DNA of 64,000 bases from Myxococcales bacterium (GCA_028287115.1 JAQBQF010000204.1:1-64000), one strand, 5' to 3'; shown: positions 38,026 to 47,117, counted from the stretch's first letter. Notes: a model not told the origin generated them from the sequence alone. Made by a program: numbers and translations.

Positions 38026-39638
38026 GAGCCCTGGGCGCACGCTCGGTCCTCGCGGTCGCGTTGCTCGCGGGCACGCTCGTCGCGATGTGGCGTGTCGAGC
38101 TGTTTCGCGCGGACTACTGGGCGCAGCTCAGTCCGTGGGTGACGTTTCTCGCCGGTGGGTTCGCCGTGCTCGCCGGTACGCTCGTGTTCGTGTTCTGGCG
38201 GCTTGCCGAGGCCAGCCAGTACTACCTGCGGTTTGGCGAGAAGCTCCCGTTTGGGGAAGAGACCTCGCTGCTCGGCTCTTCGCGGCGAACGCTGCTCGTC
38301 GGTCACGCGGCGTTTGTCACCGTGCTCGATTTCAGACCGCGCGTGACGCAGGTGCTGTACGTCGCGATCTTCCTCGGCCTCGCGCTGATCAGCCTCGATA
38401 ATCGCGCCGTCTCGCTGCTCCACGAGGTGCCGTCGCGGTTCGATCGCTCGAACATCGACTACTGCAAGCCTCCGGATCCACCGAAGCTCGAGGCCAAGCA
38501 GAGCCAGGGCTGCAAGCTCGTCGAGCGCGCCTACAAGCTCGGCTACACGAAGACCCTCGGATCGTGCGCGCCCGCGACCGCACAGGACGAAGATCACAAG
38601 GCGCAGCCCGTGTGTACGAGGCGTCAGCTCGACGAACCGTACCTGCACTACGCACAGCGGCGGCTCGCGACGCAGGCCGACGAGCTCCGCACGGTCGAAG
38701 AGGGTCCCGGGCCGCTCGGCCGGTTCGAGGACCAGCTCGATCACCTCGGGGCGATCGTCGACACGACGCTCGACACGGTCGCGATGCGACCTCGCTCTTC
38801 GCACCATCTGTTCACGAACTTGCCGGATCCGCGGCCGAGGCTCCGCGATCAAGTCGCCGTGTTGCTCGAACGCGGATGCGGAGCGCGCCTCGCTCACCTC
38901 GAGCACTTTCCCCGGATGGAAGCGGGCCCTGCGGGTCCGAGCAAGCTGTTCGAGCACGTGCTCGCGCAGCTGATGTTCAACCCCGTCTACAAGCCGTTCG
39001 TCGCGCAGTGCGAGGAGATCGTCGTGCACTGGGATGCAAGGCCGGATACCTGCGATCGGATCGCGGCGCATCCAACCGACGTGCTCGGCGAGGTCGGGGC
39101 GCTCGATCCGGTCCGTGATGTCCTCGATTGGCGCACCAAGAAAGCGGAGCTCCAGAAGCTCGATGCAAAGCGATCGGGCGAGCTCGCGCCGGCGCAACGG
39201 ATCGTCAGCTTCCAGTGCTTGATGTTCGACGAAGCCGCACAACCAAGCCCGCCTGTCGAGCGAACGTTCGTGGTCGGTGCCGAGCCCTTCGCGGTGCGCG
39301 AGGCGCGCATGAAGCCCCTGTTGCCCGACGGCGGCAGTCAGATCCGACTCTACAAGCAGCTCGCCGCGCTGATGACGCCCGGCTTCGGCTACGGCCGCCT
39401 CACGAGTAACCAGGCGATCGGCGCGGCTCCAGAAGAGACCGCGATGGCCGAGGCGTTTCGGCAGCCGACGTTTCTTCTTACGAGGCTCGATCTGTTGCGC
39501 GACGCGGACCTGTTCCTCGGCAACGATTGGCTCGCGAAGCGGCCCGATCTACTCGATGTCTATCCGTATCACCTGCACCTCCAGAACTTCATCGAGGTGT
39601 TCCGCCGGCAATACAAGCAACACGAGGGACGACTATGA
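38022..39638 (+). CDS. unrecognised membrane protein of motor operon
   Basis: 538 residues with three hydrophobic segments in the first 130 (about 8-25, 40-60, 110-128), then a roughly 400-residue extracytoplasmic domain with about nine Cys (for example YCKPPDP, GCKLVERAY, SCAPAT, ARPDTCDRI), probably disulfide-bonded. No match recognised. It starts in an ATGA overlap with the MotB-like gene and ends in one with the next gene. It is probably the part the stator pulls on or anchors (inference). Confidence 0.7.
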   Translation: MRALGARSVLAVALLAGTLVAMWRVELFRADYWAQLSPWVTFLAGGFAVLAGTLVFVFWRLAEASQYYLRFGEKLPFGEETSLLGSSRRTLLVGHAAFVTVLDFRPRVTQVLYVAIFLGLALISLDNRAVSLLHEVPSRFDRSNIDYCKPPDPPKLEAKQSQGCKLVERAYKLGYTKTLGSCAPATAQDEDHKAQPVCTRRQLDEPYLHYAQRRLATQADELRTVEEGPGPLGRFEDQLDHLGAIVDTTLDTVAMRPRSSHHLFTNLPDPRPRLRDQVAVLLERGCGARLAHLEHFPRMEAGPAGPSKLFEHVLAQLMFNPVYKPFVAQCEEIVVHWDARPDTCDRIAAHPTDVLGEVGALDPVRDVLDWRTKKAELQKLDAKRSGELAPAQRIVSFQCLMFDEAAQPSPPVERTFVVGAEPFAVREARMKPLLPDGGSQIRLYKQLAALMTPGFGYGRLTSNQAIGAAPEETAMAEAFRQPTFLLTRLDLLRDADLFLGNDWLAKRPDLLDVYPYHLHLQNFIEVFRRQYKQHEGRL

Positions 39639-40279
39639 CACCGCGGAATCCCCCGACGAGGATGACGCGCGTGCTGCTCGTTCTCGCGACGATGTGCGGA
39701 GTCGCTCGTGCCGATCACGCGGCGAAATCCCCGGAGGGACCACCACCGGAACGCACCGCGTACATCGCCGAGCTGATCGAAGCGATTCGGCTGTCCGACC
39801 CCGCAACGCTTGCGAACACGCGCAAGTACATCCAGATCGTCGAGCGCAACAAGTGTCAGGCGCCGGAGATGACGTTGCGCGTCGGTTGCATGCTCGAAGC
39901 CGCGGCGCAGAACTGCAAGCCGCTCCCCGCCGAGGCGCGAGAGCGCTGCCAGCGCGCCTCCGACGTCATCGCGACCAACCAGCTCTCCGAGCGCGTGTTC
40001 GTCCCGAACGACGTGCGCTACCAGATCATGAGCAAGCACAGCGACGCGCGGATCGCGATCGCGCGCGAGCTGCATCGCCGATATGCGGGGCTTGTCGCGG
40101 AGCTCGCGATGTCAGAGCAGTTCCCGGGCCCGCGCGCGGATGCGAAGGCGCTGGCGGGCGGTATCGATCAGTTCTGCACGAAGGTCGCGGGCACGCGCGA
40201 TCTATCGTGGCAGTACTGCGTTGCGGCGATCGTGTGGTTCGTTGCCGGTGACGGCGCACCCGAGGAGGCCGCGCGATGA
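39635..40279 (+). CDS. unrecognised secreted protein of motor operon
   Basis: 214 residues, signal peptide ending near GVARADH, so periplasmic. Helical throughout, with four Cys in the middle (NKCQAPE, RVGCMLE, AAQNCKP, ERCQRAS) that could pair. Not recognised. ATGA overlaps at both ends place it firmly in the operon. The longer frame from 39527 is not used because the overlap start gives the signal peptide. Confidence 0.7.
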   Translation: MTPRNPPTRMTRVLLVLATMCGVARADHAAKSPEGPPPERTAYIAELIEAIRLSDPATLANTRKYIQIVERNKCQAPEMTLRVGCMLEAAAQNCKPLPAEARERCQRASDVIATNQLSERVFVPNDVRYQIMSKHSDARIAIARELHRRYAGLVAELAMSEQFPGPRADAKALAGGIDQFCTKVAGTRDLSWQYCVAAIVWFVAGDGAPEEAAR

Positions 40280-41427
40280 CGAAGGCGCACATGGCGATGC
40301 TCGCCGCCGAGAACAAGAAGCTCGAACAAGCCGGCCTGCATCGACCCGAGACGATCCACGCCGCTCATGTCGTCGACTTCACGAGCCAGGACTATCTCGG
40401 GCTCTCGAAAGACGAGCGGATCCTCGACGCCGCCAAGCGCGCGCTTGACAGGTACGGCCTCGGCGTCGGCTCGTCGCGCGTGTTCGCGGGAACTCGCGAG
40501 ATCCATAGAGAGCTCGAAGAGGCGGTCGCGCGCTTCCTGCAGGTCCCCGATGCGATCGTGCTCGGCTCCGGCTATCTCGCGAACATCGGCTTCTACGAGG
40601 CGTTGTTCGACAGTCGCGACTGCCTGTTCTGCGATGCCCTGGTTCATCCGAGCACTGCCGAGGGCATCCGCTTGTCTTCCGCGACGGCCTTCCCGTTTCG
40701 GAACAACGACGTCGAAGATCTCGAGGACAAGCTCCGGCGTTCGCGCTCCGCACGGTTTCGCGCGATCGTCACCGACGGCGTGTTCCCGTTCGACGGGCGC
40801 ATCGCGGAGCTCGACGGAATCTGCGGTCTCGCCGAGAAATACGACGCGATGGTCGTGCTCGACGATTCGCTCGGCATCGGCGTGCTCGGCCAAACCGGAC
40901 GCGGCACGCGCGAGCTCCGCGGCATGATCCCGCGGATCGACGTGGTCACCGGTACGTTCGGCAAGGCGATCGGCGGCGCCGGCGGCGGCTTCATCGCGGG
41001 TAAGCGCGAGGTGATCGATTGGCTGCGCCAGAAGGCGACGCCGTACCTGTTCTCGGTCGCGCTCTCGCCGCCGATCGCGGCCGCTGCACGCGCGACGCTC
41101 GAGATTCTCGAACGCGGCGAAGCGCCGCTGGACACGTTGCGCAATCGCACCGCGCACATGAAGAAGGAGCTCGAGCTCCGCGGCTTCAAGATCCTTGGCG
41201 GCGAGCATCCGACGCTCGCGGTGTCTATCGGCGGCGTCGTCGCGTTGCAGAAGATGGTCAACTCGCTCTACGAACGCGGCATCCACGTCAACGGGCTGTG
41301 CTATCCGGTCGTCCCCGAGGGCGAAGCGCGGATCCGTCTCGAGATCACCGCGCGGCACACCGAGCAGGATCTCGGCCGAGCGATCAACGCCTTCGACCTG
41401 GCCGGCCGCGCGACGAAGGTGATCTGA
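40276..41427 (+). CDS. alpha-oxoamine synthase family PLP enzyme, altered catalytic His
   Basis: 383 residues of the AONS/KBL/serine-palmitoyltransferase fold: FTSQDYLGLS start motif, ALVHPSTAEGI (stacking His), VVLDDSLGIGVLG (PLP-binding Asp) and TFGKAIGGAGGGF with the Schiff-base Lys. Where the family has DxAH before the G-x-G-x-LG segment, this protein has DDSL, so the second active-site His is Leu, as in the non-catalytic LCB1 subunit; but unlike LCB1 the Lys is kept. It would condense an amino acid with an acyl-CoA, perhaps giving a lipid for the motor complex (inference). The last gene of the operon, in ATGA overlap. Confidence 0.85.
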   Translation: MTKAHMAMLAAENKKLEQAGLHRPETIHAAHVVDFTSQDYLGLSKDERILDAAKRALDRYGLGVGSSRVFAGTREIHRELEEAVARFLQVPDAIVLGSGYLANIGFYEALFDSRDCLFCDALVHPSTAEGIRLSSATAFPFRNNDVEDLEDKLRRSRSARFRAIVTDGVFPFDGRIAELDGICGLAEKYDAMVVLDDSLGIGVLGQTGRGTRELRGMIPRIDVVTGTFGKAIGGAGGGFIAGKREVIDWLRQKATPYLFSVALSPPIAAAARATLEILERGEAPLDTLRNRTAHMKKELELRGFKILGGEHPTLAVSIGGVVALQKMVNSLYERGIHVNGLCYPVVPEGEARIRLEITARHTEQDLGRAINAFDLAGRATKVI

Positions 41428-41456
41428 TCCCTCCCGCCCCAGGTTCGCGTTAGCCG

Positions 41457-41870
41457 TTATCGTCCTTGCGGCCTCCGATCGAAGCGATCGCGGGCCGCCT
41501 GAATCGCTTCGCGATGCTGCTCGGACCACTTCGCGAGCGCGCGCACCGGATCGAGCAGCGTCAACCCGAGTGTCGTGAGCTCGTAATCGACGCGAGGTGG
41601 GATCGACGGGGTCACCGTGCGGGTCAGCAGGCCGTCACGCTCGAGCCCGCGCAGCGTGAGGGTGAGCATCCGTTGGGAGATCGCTTCGATGCGCCTCTTG
41701 AGCTCCGAGAACCGCAGCGAGCCCTTCCCGAGCACGCCGACGATGAGCACGCTCCATTTGTCGCCGACGAGGTTGAGCACTTCCCGCACGGCGAGGCACC
41801 CCTCGTGGTCACCAGCGTGTGCCTTGGTGACATCGATGTTCCGTCTTGTGGAGCGCGCGGCGGTGGCCAT
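41457..41870 (-). CDS. HxlR-family regulator
   Basis: 137 residues. The winged helix-turn-helix is clear: VLNLVGDKWSVLIVGVL, RFSELKRRIEAISQRMLTLTL and the PPRVDYELTTLGLTL wing. The Cys of HEGCLAVREV sits where YodB-type HxlR regulators carry their redox-sensing Cys. ATG 41870 is chosen; the longer frame runs through the intergenic region. It is divergent from an FMN reductase gene with 66 bp between, the typical arrangement of a quinone- or aldehyde-responsive repressor and its target. Confidence 0.88.
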   Translation of the reverse strand: MATAARSTRRNIDVTKAHAGDHEGCLAVREVLNLVGDKWSVLIVGVLGKGSLRFSELKRRIEAISQRMLTLTLRGLERDGLLTRTVTPSIPPRVDYELTTLGLTLLDPVRALAKWSEQHREAIQAARDRFDRRPQGR

Positions 41871-41871
41871 A

Positions 41872-41894
41872 GTTACGAATATAGCCACGGTTAC
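41872..41894. promoter_or_regulatory. candidate operator: GTTAC direct repeat
   Basis: In the 66-bp divergent region, GTTACGAAT (41872) and GTTACAAAA (41890) repeat at an 18-bp spacing in AT-rich DNA, unlike the GC-rich surroundings. HxlR dimers usually bind such sites. The assignment rests only on position and repetition. Confidence 0.4.
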
Positions 41895-41936
41895 AAAATG
41901 TGACCAGGCACGAACGACCACCGGAAAGTACGGCCA

Positions 41937-42545
41937 ATGACCTCCATCGTGACTGTCAAAGTGATTCTGGGTACGACGCGCGAGGGCCGCTTCGGCGACA
42001 AGCCGGCGCACTGGATCCTCGGGGAAGCGGCGAAGCTTCCCGGCGTCGAGGCCGGGCTTCTCGACCTACGCGACTTCCCGCTCCCGTTCTTCGATCGCCC
42101 GAGGTCGCCTGGTCGCGAGGGCGGCGTCTACCCGCACCCGGTGGTCACGCGGTGGGCCGAGCAGGTCGCGAAGGCCGACGCTTTCATCGTGGTCTCGCCC
42201 GAGTACAACCATGGATACCCGGCCGTGCTCAAGAACGCCTTCGATCACATTTACCCGGAGTGGGCGCGGAAGCCGATCGGGTTTGTAAGTTACGGCAACG
42301 CCGGCGGGGCGCGCGCCGTCGAGCAACTTCGGTTGGTCGCGGTGGAGCTACAGATGTGGCCCATCCAGCGAGCACTGCACCTGCCGGTCGAGGTCTACTT
42401 CGCGGCGATGAAGGAGCCGATTCCGCCGAATCCCGAGGTTTTCGAGCCGCTGCATACGCAGCACGGGGTTGATCACGTCGTCCGGTTTTTCGACGACTTG
42501 CTCTGGGCCACGCGAGCGCTCAAGGCGGCTCGCGCGTCGGGCTGA
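41937..42545 (+). CDS. NADPH-dependent FMN reductase
   Basis: 202 residues of the flavodoxin-like NADPH-dependent FMN reductase family: VILGTTREGRFGDKPAHWIL is the FMN phosphate loop and VVSPEYNHGYPAVLKNAFDH the second flavin motif. It would reduce FMN, quinones or azo compounds using NADPH. It is divergent from HxlR, so it is probably induced by electrophilic stress (inference). Start ATG 41937. Confidence 0.9.
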   Translation: MTSIVTVKVILGTTREGRFGDKPAHWILGEAAKLPGVEAGLLDLRDFPLPFFDRPRSPGREGGVYPHPVVTRWAEQVAKADAFIVVSPEYNHGYPAVLKNAFDHIYPEWARKPIGFVSYGNAGGARAVEQLRLVAVELQMWPIQRALHLPVEVYFAAMKEPIPPNPEVFEPLHTQHGVDHVVRFFDDLLWATRALKAARASG

Positions 42546-42605
42546 CGTTCGAACCGTTCGTGCCGAGACCCGAACGATGCCGAACGCGCTCGAGGCTCTC
42601 TAACG

Positions 42606-43448
42606 TCACGCCGTCGTGGTCGGCCGCTCCGCGATCGTTGCGGTTGGCGCTCGATGGATCAGCTCATTTCGCACCGCATCCCAGAGCGTTGCACGTGCGC
42701 GCAGAACTTCGAGCCCGACATCCGCGGATCGCCTGCAGGTCTCGTCGTCGATGAGACAGATCCGTTGAAACAAGCGCGCCGACATCGGGCCGTGAGTGCC
42801 TCCGTCTACGTCGATATGGCGCCGAAGATACCAGCGCAGCCGATCAAGCCCCGAGTGCTGTGAGCCGAGCTCGCCGATCAAGCTCGTGAACATCGCAGGG
42901 ATGACTTCTTCACGGCCAATCGTGAACGCCGCGACGCGCGCCCAGAGCGGGCGCCCGATGACATCCATCGTCGTTCGAACGAAGTCTGCCGCTGCGCGCG
43001 ATACCCCCACCCGCTGAAGGGACACCTCCCAAGGCACGCCCGCAGCGATCTCGGCAATGAACGTTCGAATCGGCTTGGTATCTGCACCCGCCTCTCCCAT
43101 CGCCTGCAGGTAGATCTCGAAATGGCTCGCCGGGATTCCATCGGGACCGTCGTCGCCTTCTTCGAGCGTCGCTATCTCGTTGATGAAGCGCGCGGCTGAT
43201 GCGTCCGCAGGAGGCACCCACGGGACCTTGGTCGACGCGAGCTCGGCCTGCAGCGACTTCAAGAGCGACATGAAGTCCCACACGGCCCATACGTGGTGCT
43301 CCATGAGCACGCGAGCATCCTCGAGCGATTGGACTGCTCCGAACACGGCGTGCCGCCCGAGGGCATTCAACGCCTCGCCGACCGTGATCGCGCAAGCAGG
43401 ATCCGCGTTACGTAGGCACGCAAGCACGCCAGTGGATGGCTCCGTCAT
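42606..43448 (-). CDS. DUF3050 haem-oxygenase-like diiron protein
   Basis: 280 residues. Matches the DUF3050 family: MEHHVWAVWDFMSLLKSLQ, WVPPADASAARFINEIATLEEG, SHFEIYLQAMGEAGADT, followed by a conserved His-rich C-terminal half (GSQHSGLDRLRWYLRRHIDVD). The His/Glu spacing is that of helical haem-oxygenase-like metal sites. The reaction is unknown. The frame continues upstream to 43703, but the residues there look random, so ATG 43448 is used. Confidence 0.83.
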   Translation of the reverse strand: MTEPSTGVLACLRNADPACAITVGEALNALGRHAVFGAVQSLEDARVLMEHHVWAVWDFMSLLKSLQAELASTKVPWVPPADASAARFINEIATLEEGDDGPDGIPASHFEIYLQAMGEAGADTKPIRTFIAEIAAGVPWEVSLQRVGVSRAAADFVRTTMDVIGRPLWARVAAFTIGREEVIPAMFTSLIGELGSQHSGLDRLRWYLRRHIDVDGGTHGPMSARLFQRICLIDDETCRRSADVGLEVLRARATLWDAVRNELIHRAPTATIAERPTTTA

Positions 43449-43677
43449 CCGCACAACCTGACGTAGTCGCCCACCCGCCGCAACAGACAACGGTCGGTGC
43501 GCGCCTCCTGCGACAAAACAGCCGGCGTATCCACGGCCCCGTCGAGCGATCGGCCCGGCGAGCTCCTCGCGGTGTGCCGATTCCTCGCGATTGCGCGTCG
43601 AACCGTTGCGAACCCAGCTGCATGGAGGAGAACGACCCATGGCATCGAATCTCGCCGTGTCCTCGACACGGATCCCG

Positions 43678-44352
43678 CTAGTCGGCGCGAGCGAGTGCGA
43701 CACCGACGATCGTCTGGGCGCCTGCGCGTCGCAGAGGCATTGCGGCGGCGGCGAGCGTCGCGCCGGTCGTCACGACATCGTCGACGAGGATCACGGTGTG
43801 GTCCTTCACATCGGTCCCGCGCCGCAGCTCGAACGCGCCGCGAACATTGGCCCACCGTTCGGAGGCACGCAGCGTGCTCTGCGGTGGCGAGCCGCGGACT
43901 CGACGTAGCAGCGGCCGAGGTGGCGCGACCTTCGCGTGCGCACACGCGTGGATCGCGAGTAACCAGGTGTGATCGTAGCCGCGCTTGAAGCGCCGTTTCC
44001 AGTGCAACGGGACCGGCACCACGATCGCGGACTCCGAATCCGCGACGAGCGCGGCGATGATCGGAGCCCACAGCGGTGCGAGCGTGCGAGCGACGTGGGT
44101 TGCACCCGTGAACTTGAGCCGGCGAATCGCCGATGCGAGCTCGCCACCAAACCGCCACGGCGTGACGATCCGATCGAGCGGCAGTGGATGCGTCGCGCAT
44201 CGCCTGCACACGACCTCGCGTTCGCCGGTCGGTTGCGCGCACAGCGGGCATGCCGGGCCGAGCTCGACGAGCGAGCCCACGCAACCGATGCACAAAGGTG
44301 CCTGCGGGTCACCGCACGCGGCGCATTGCGGACGAAACAGCCAATCGAGCAT
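43678..44352 (-). CDS. comF: ComF-family phosphoribosyltransferase-like protein
   Basis: 224 residues. The N-terminal zinc module has four Cys pairs (CAACGD, CIGC, CPLCAQP, CRRC), the middle has LKFTGATHVARTLAP and VVPVPLHWKRRFKRGYDHT, and the C terminus has VILVDDVVTTGAT, the PRPP-binding loop. This order is that of ComF, linked to DNA uptake in transformable bacteria. ATG 44352 is chosen; upstream of it the frame reads through a tandem DNA repeat. Confidence 0.88.
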   Translation of the reverse strand: MLDWLFRPQCAACGDPQAPLCIGCVGSLVELGPACPLCAQPTGEREVVCRRCATHPLPLDRIVTPWRFGGELASAIRRLKFTGATHVARTLAPLWAPIIAALVADSESAIVVPVPLHWKRRFKRGYDHTWLLAIHACAHAKVAPPRPLLRRVRGSPPQSTLRASERWANVRGAFELRRGTDVKDHTVILVDDVVTTGATLAAAAMPLRRAGAQTIVGVALARAD

Positions 44353-44445
44353 GCCGCTGTATCGGCCGCGGTCCGAAATGGTTGCGTGCGAGGTTTCCCA
44401 GCGATCACCGATAGCTACGCCCGGCGATTCTCGCGGCTGCGGCCG

Positions 44446-44560
44446 GAGATGGAGCGAGGCAGGACGCTGGCGAGCGGGGCCCGAGATGGAGCGGGCCAGC
44501 GGATGCCGGCGAGCGGGGCCGGAGATGGAGCGAGCCAGCGGATGCTGGCGAGCGGGGCCG
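44446..44560. repeat. three tandem 37-39-bp repeats upstream of comF
   Basis: The unit GAGATGGAGCG...GCGAGCGGGGCC recurs three times, starting at 44446, 44483 and 44522, the last two copies nearly identical. They fill the divergent region between comF (start 44352) and the AlkB-like gene (start 44597), so they may affect both promoters. Not a CRISPR: no spacers. Confidence 0.8.
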
Positions 44561-44596
44561 ATATGCACGGGCCGGACTTCCGCTACGATCAGCGGA

Positions 44597-45436
44597 ATGC
44601 GCGCTCCGAGAGCAGCCATCGACCGCTGCTACGTCTACGAACCGGGTTTCATCGACGAGGCCTCGCGCTCGCAGATCCTGTCGTGGCTCGCGACGCTGAA
44701 GCCGCTGTGGGAGCAGCGCTACTCGACACGCCGACCGCTTCCCGCCGGCAAGCAACAACGAGGCCTGCTGCGCCCGGTGTACTGGCTCGGCAACTGGCAG
44801 TTCGCGTGCCTCGGTTACTACGAGCCGCCGAAGCGCACCGAGCACGTCGCCGTTACCGCCGAGCGCTTTCCACCGGTGCTCGCGCGGTTAGTCGCGACGA
44901 TCGAGAAACGCGTGCGCGGTGGATTTCCGCCCGCGACCGTTCCTCGGCGCTGGCACCTCAACACGTGCCTCGTGAACTTCTACGGCAGCCGCGACGAGAA
45001 CGGCAAGACGATCGATGCCGCGCGCGTCGGCGAGCATCGCGACTTCGAGCCCGGTCCGGTCGCATCGCTCTCGATCGGCGAGCGTGCGCGGTTTCAGTTC
45101 GTCCGCCGCGGATCGTTCGACGCTCCGCCGGTGCGGACGCAGTGGCTCGAAGATGGTTCGTTACAAGTGTTCGCGGGCCCGCGCTGGAAAGACGACCTGC
45201 TCCATCGCGTGCAGCGCGTCGACGACAAGCATGATCTGGATCTCCCACCGTCGATCGCGGGGTTTCGAACGCGCCGCGTGAACTTCACGTTCCGCTACGT
45301 CCCCGACGAGCACGTCGCGCCTTTCGCGCGCCTACCGCCGCATGCACGCGACGACGTTCGCGAATACGTGGCGCAGCTCGCGAAGAGCTCGCAGTTCTTC
45401 GCGGAGGCGCTCGCGTCCGAAGCTAGTGTGCGGTGA
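44597..45436 (+). CDS. AlkB-like 2OG-Fe(II) oxygenase
   Basis: 279 residues. LNTCLVNFYG begins the double-stranded beta-helix, GEHRDFEPG gives the HxD iron ligands, LLHRVQRV carries the distal His, and RRVNFTFR supplies the Arg that holds 2-oxoglutarate. Layout matches AlkB-like dealkylases or eukaryotic ALKBH proteins. Substrate may be DNA, RNA or protein. ATG 44597 is used because the longer frame runs through the tandem repeats. The end overlaps the convergent phosphatase gene by 14 bp. Confidence 0.83.
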   Translation: MRAPRAAIDRCYVYEPGFIDEASRSQILSWLATLKPLWEQRYSTRRPLPAGKQQRGLLRPVYWLGNWQFACLGYYEPPKRTEHVAVTAERFPPVLARLVATIEKRVRGGFPPATVPRRWHLNTCLVNFYGSRDENGKTIDAARVGEHRDFEPGPVASLSIGERARFQFVRRGSFDAPPVRTQWLEDGSLQVFAGPRWKDDLLHRVQRVDDKHDLDLPPSIAGFRTRRVNFTFRYVPDEHVAPFARLPPHARDDVREYVAQLAKSSQFFAEALASEASVR

Positions 45437-47117
45437 TGCCGAACAGCGGCTGCTCGGTCGCCGACGGTGGCGGCGGAATACCGAGCAGCGCCGCAACCGT
45501 GGGCGCGATCTGTAGGAGCGAGCCGGTTCCGCTCTGAGGCGCGACCCCGGGTGCCATCACGAGGATCGGAACGCGCCGGTTATCATCCGAGAGCGCGTCG
45601 TGGTGCGTGCCGAGCTTGTAGTCGGTGAACAGCGAGCCGGCGGACGGATACACGTAGATCTCGCCGGCGTCGTTCGGGACCGTCGCCAGGCAGACCGCGT
45701 ACTCGAGATCTTTGAATGCGTTGCATCCGCCGGCGAACCGATCGGTGCGGCCCGCGAGCGCGACGTTCGGCAGGGACGTCACGGCGCGAGCGGTGGCCGT
45801 CAGCGCTTCGTCGCGCAGGTCATCGGGTGCCTGGCGGAAGTTCTGCGTCATGTAGATGTTGTCCGATGACAGCTTCGCGACGTACGGGCCGGGTCCGATC
45901 ACGCTCTCGAGCCCCTTCTCGGCGGCGCCTTCGAGCTCTTTCGTCGGGACGCGCCGAGCAGAGCCGATGCGCGCGCGCTCGATGATCGGCGTCGAGCCGT
46001 GATCGCTCGTCAACACGATCGCCCAGTTGTTCTTGCCGACCCGCGCGTCGAGCGACTCGAATAACTGGCCGAGCGCCGCATCCAACCGAAGCGTCAGATC
46101 GACTGCTTCCCACGAATCCGCGCCCCACGAATGGCTCGCGTAGTCGTGCGCACCGAAACTAATCGCGAGGAGGTCCGGTATGTCATCCTTGCCGAGCTCC
46201 ATCCCGTCGATCGCCGCGGCGACGGTCGACATCACGAGCTCGTCTCCGAACGGCGTCTGCACGATCGCCTTCTCCGGTTCCGCGCTCGCGGTGAGGACGT
46301 GCGGGAACGTGGGCCCGAGGCCGTGCTCTCCGCCTTCACCGGGTGCGGCGTCGATGATGCCCGTGACGCGTGCGAGCATCTCGGCTGCGCGCGGTTCCCA
46401 GGTCGCGCCGAAGTACCGGCTCACCGGATGACGACTCGCGAGCTGCACGAGCCAGGCCGGCGGCTCGGCGACATAGGCCTTGCTCGTCGTCATCCCGCCC
46501 GCGGCAGGCTCGTACCAGATCGCGAGATCCGGCTGCTTGCCGGCGACAAAGCACGCGGCTCGCGCCTTGAGGCCGATCGCGACGGAATGCGCCCGGCCAT
46601 GCGTCGCCCGCCGGAGGACATCCGCGATCCCATCGACGCGCAACGCACGCGCGGAGGCACCGAGATCTTCGGTCGCGCGATCATTGCCCTGCGGCCCACC
46701 CACGATCAGCACCGGCGATCCCGGATCCCATTCCGCGGGACGTTCTCGTTCTTCGATCCGGCGATACCACTGATTGCCGACGATCCCGTTGACCCGAGAC
46801 GGTGCGCCGGTCGCGATCGCCGCGTGACCGGGCGCGGTGAACGTGTTGGCCCACGGAATCTCGCCCGCCTTGACGTACGCACCTTCGCGCAGCAAGCGCG
46901 CGAAGCCGCCGATGAACAGCGACTGCTGCTGGTCGAACGCCCACGTCGGCATCTGATCGACGACCACGAGCACGACGAGCTTGGGATGCGTGCCGACCTG
47001 CGGCGCGTTCGCGGGCTTCGGACAACCCGCGAGCACCGCGAGGGGTGCCAGCGCGGCGACGAAGCGTGTCAGCGCGATGAGAGGTCTCAGCGCGATGCGG
47101 ATCGAGGCACGTTGCAC
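45423..47117 (-). CDS. PafA-like alkaline phosphatase lipoprotein
   Basis: About 564 residues from GTG 47117; TTG 47147 opens the frame but adds only ten residues. The N terminus has a long hydrophobic stretch and lipobox (LAGC). Active-site motifs: VVVDQM (metal Asp), NTFTAPGHAAIATG (Thr nucleophile), AHDYASHSWG, LTSDHGSTP and GTHHDAL, giving the two-zinc set of the PafA-type alkaline phosphatases. Such enzymes release phosphate from monoesters outside the cytoplasm. It lies 180 bp downstream of the tRNA array on the same strand. Confidence 0.86.
   Translation of the reverse strand: MQRASIRIALRPLIALTRFVAALAPLAVLAGCPKPANAPQVGTHPKLVVLVVVDQMPTWAFDQQQSLFIGGFARLLREGAYVKAGEIPWANTFTAPGHAAIATGAPSRVNGIVGNQWYRRIEERERPAEWDPGSPVLIVGGPQGNDRATEDLGASARALRVDGIADVLRRATHGRAHSVAIGLKARAACFVAGKQPDLAIWYEPAAGGMTTSKAYVAEPPAWLVQLASRHPVSRYFGATWEPRAAEMLARVTGIIDAAPGEGGEHGLGPTFPHVLTASAEPEKAIVQTPFGDELVMSTVAAAIDGMELGKDDIPDLLAISFGAHDYASHSWGADSWEAVDLTLRLDAALGQLFESLDARVGKNNWAIVLTSDHGSTPIIERARIGSARRVPTKELEGAAEKGLESVIGPGPYVAKLSSDNIYMTQNFRQAPDDLRDEALTATARAVTSLPNVALAGRTDRFAGGCNAFKDLEYAVCLATVPNDAGEIYVYPSAGSLFTDYKLGTHHDALSDDNRRVPILVMAPGVAPQSGTGSLLQIAPTVAALLGIPPPPSATEQPLFGITAH

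Noticed and set aside
37860..39242. 460-residue antisense frame opposite the 538-residue motor-operon gene
   Set aside because: Low-complexity Arg/Glu/His composition and full overlap with a gene supported by operon overlaps.
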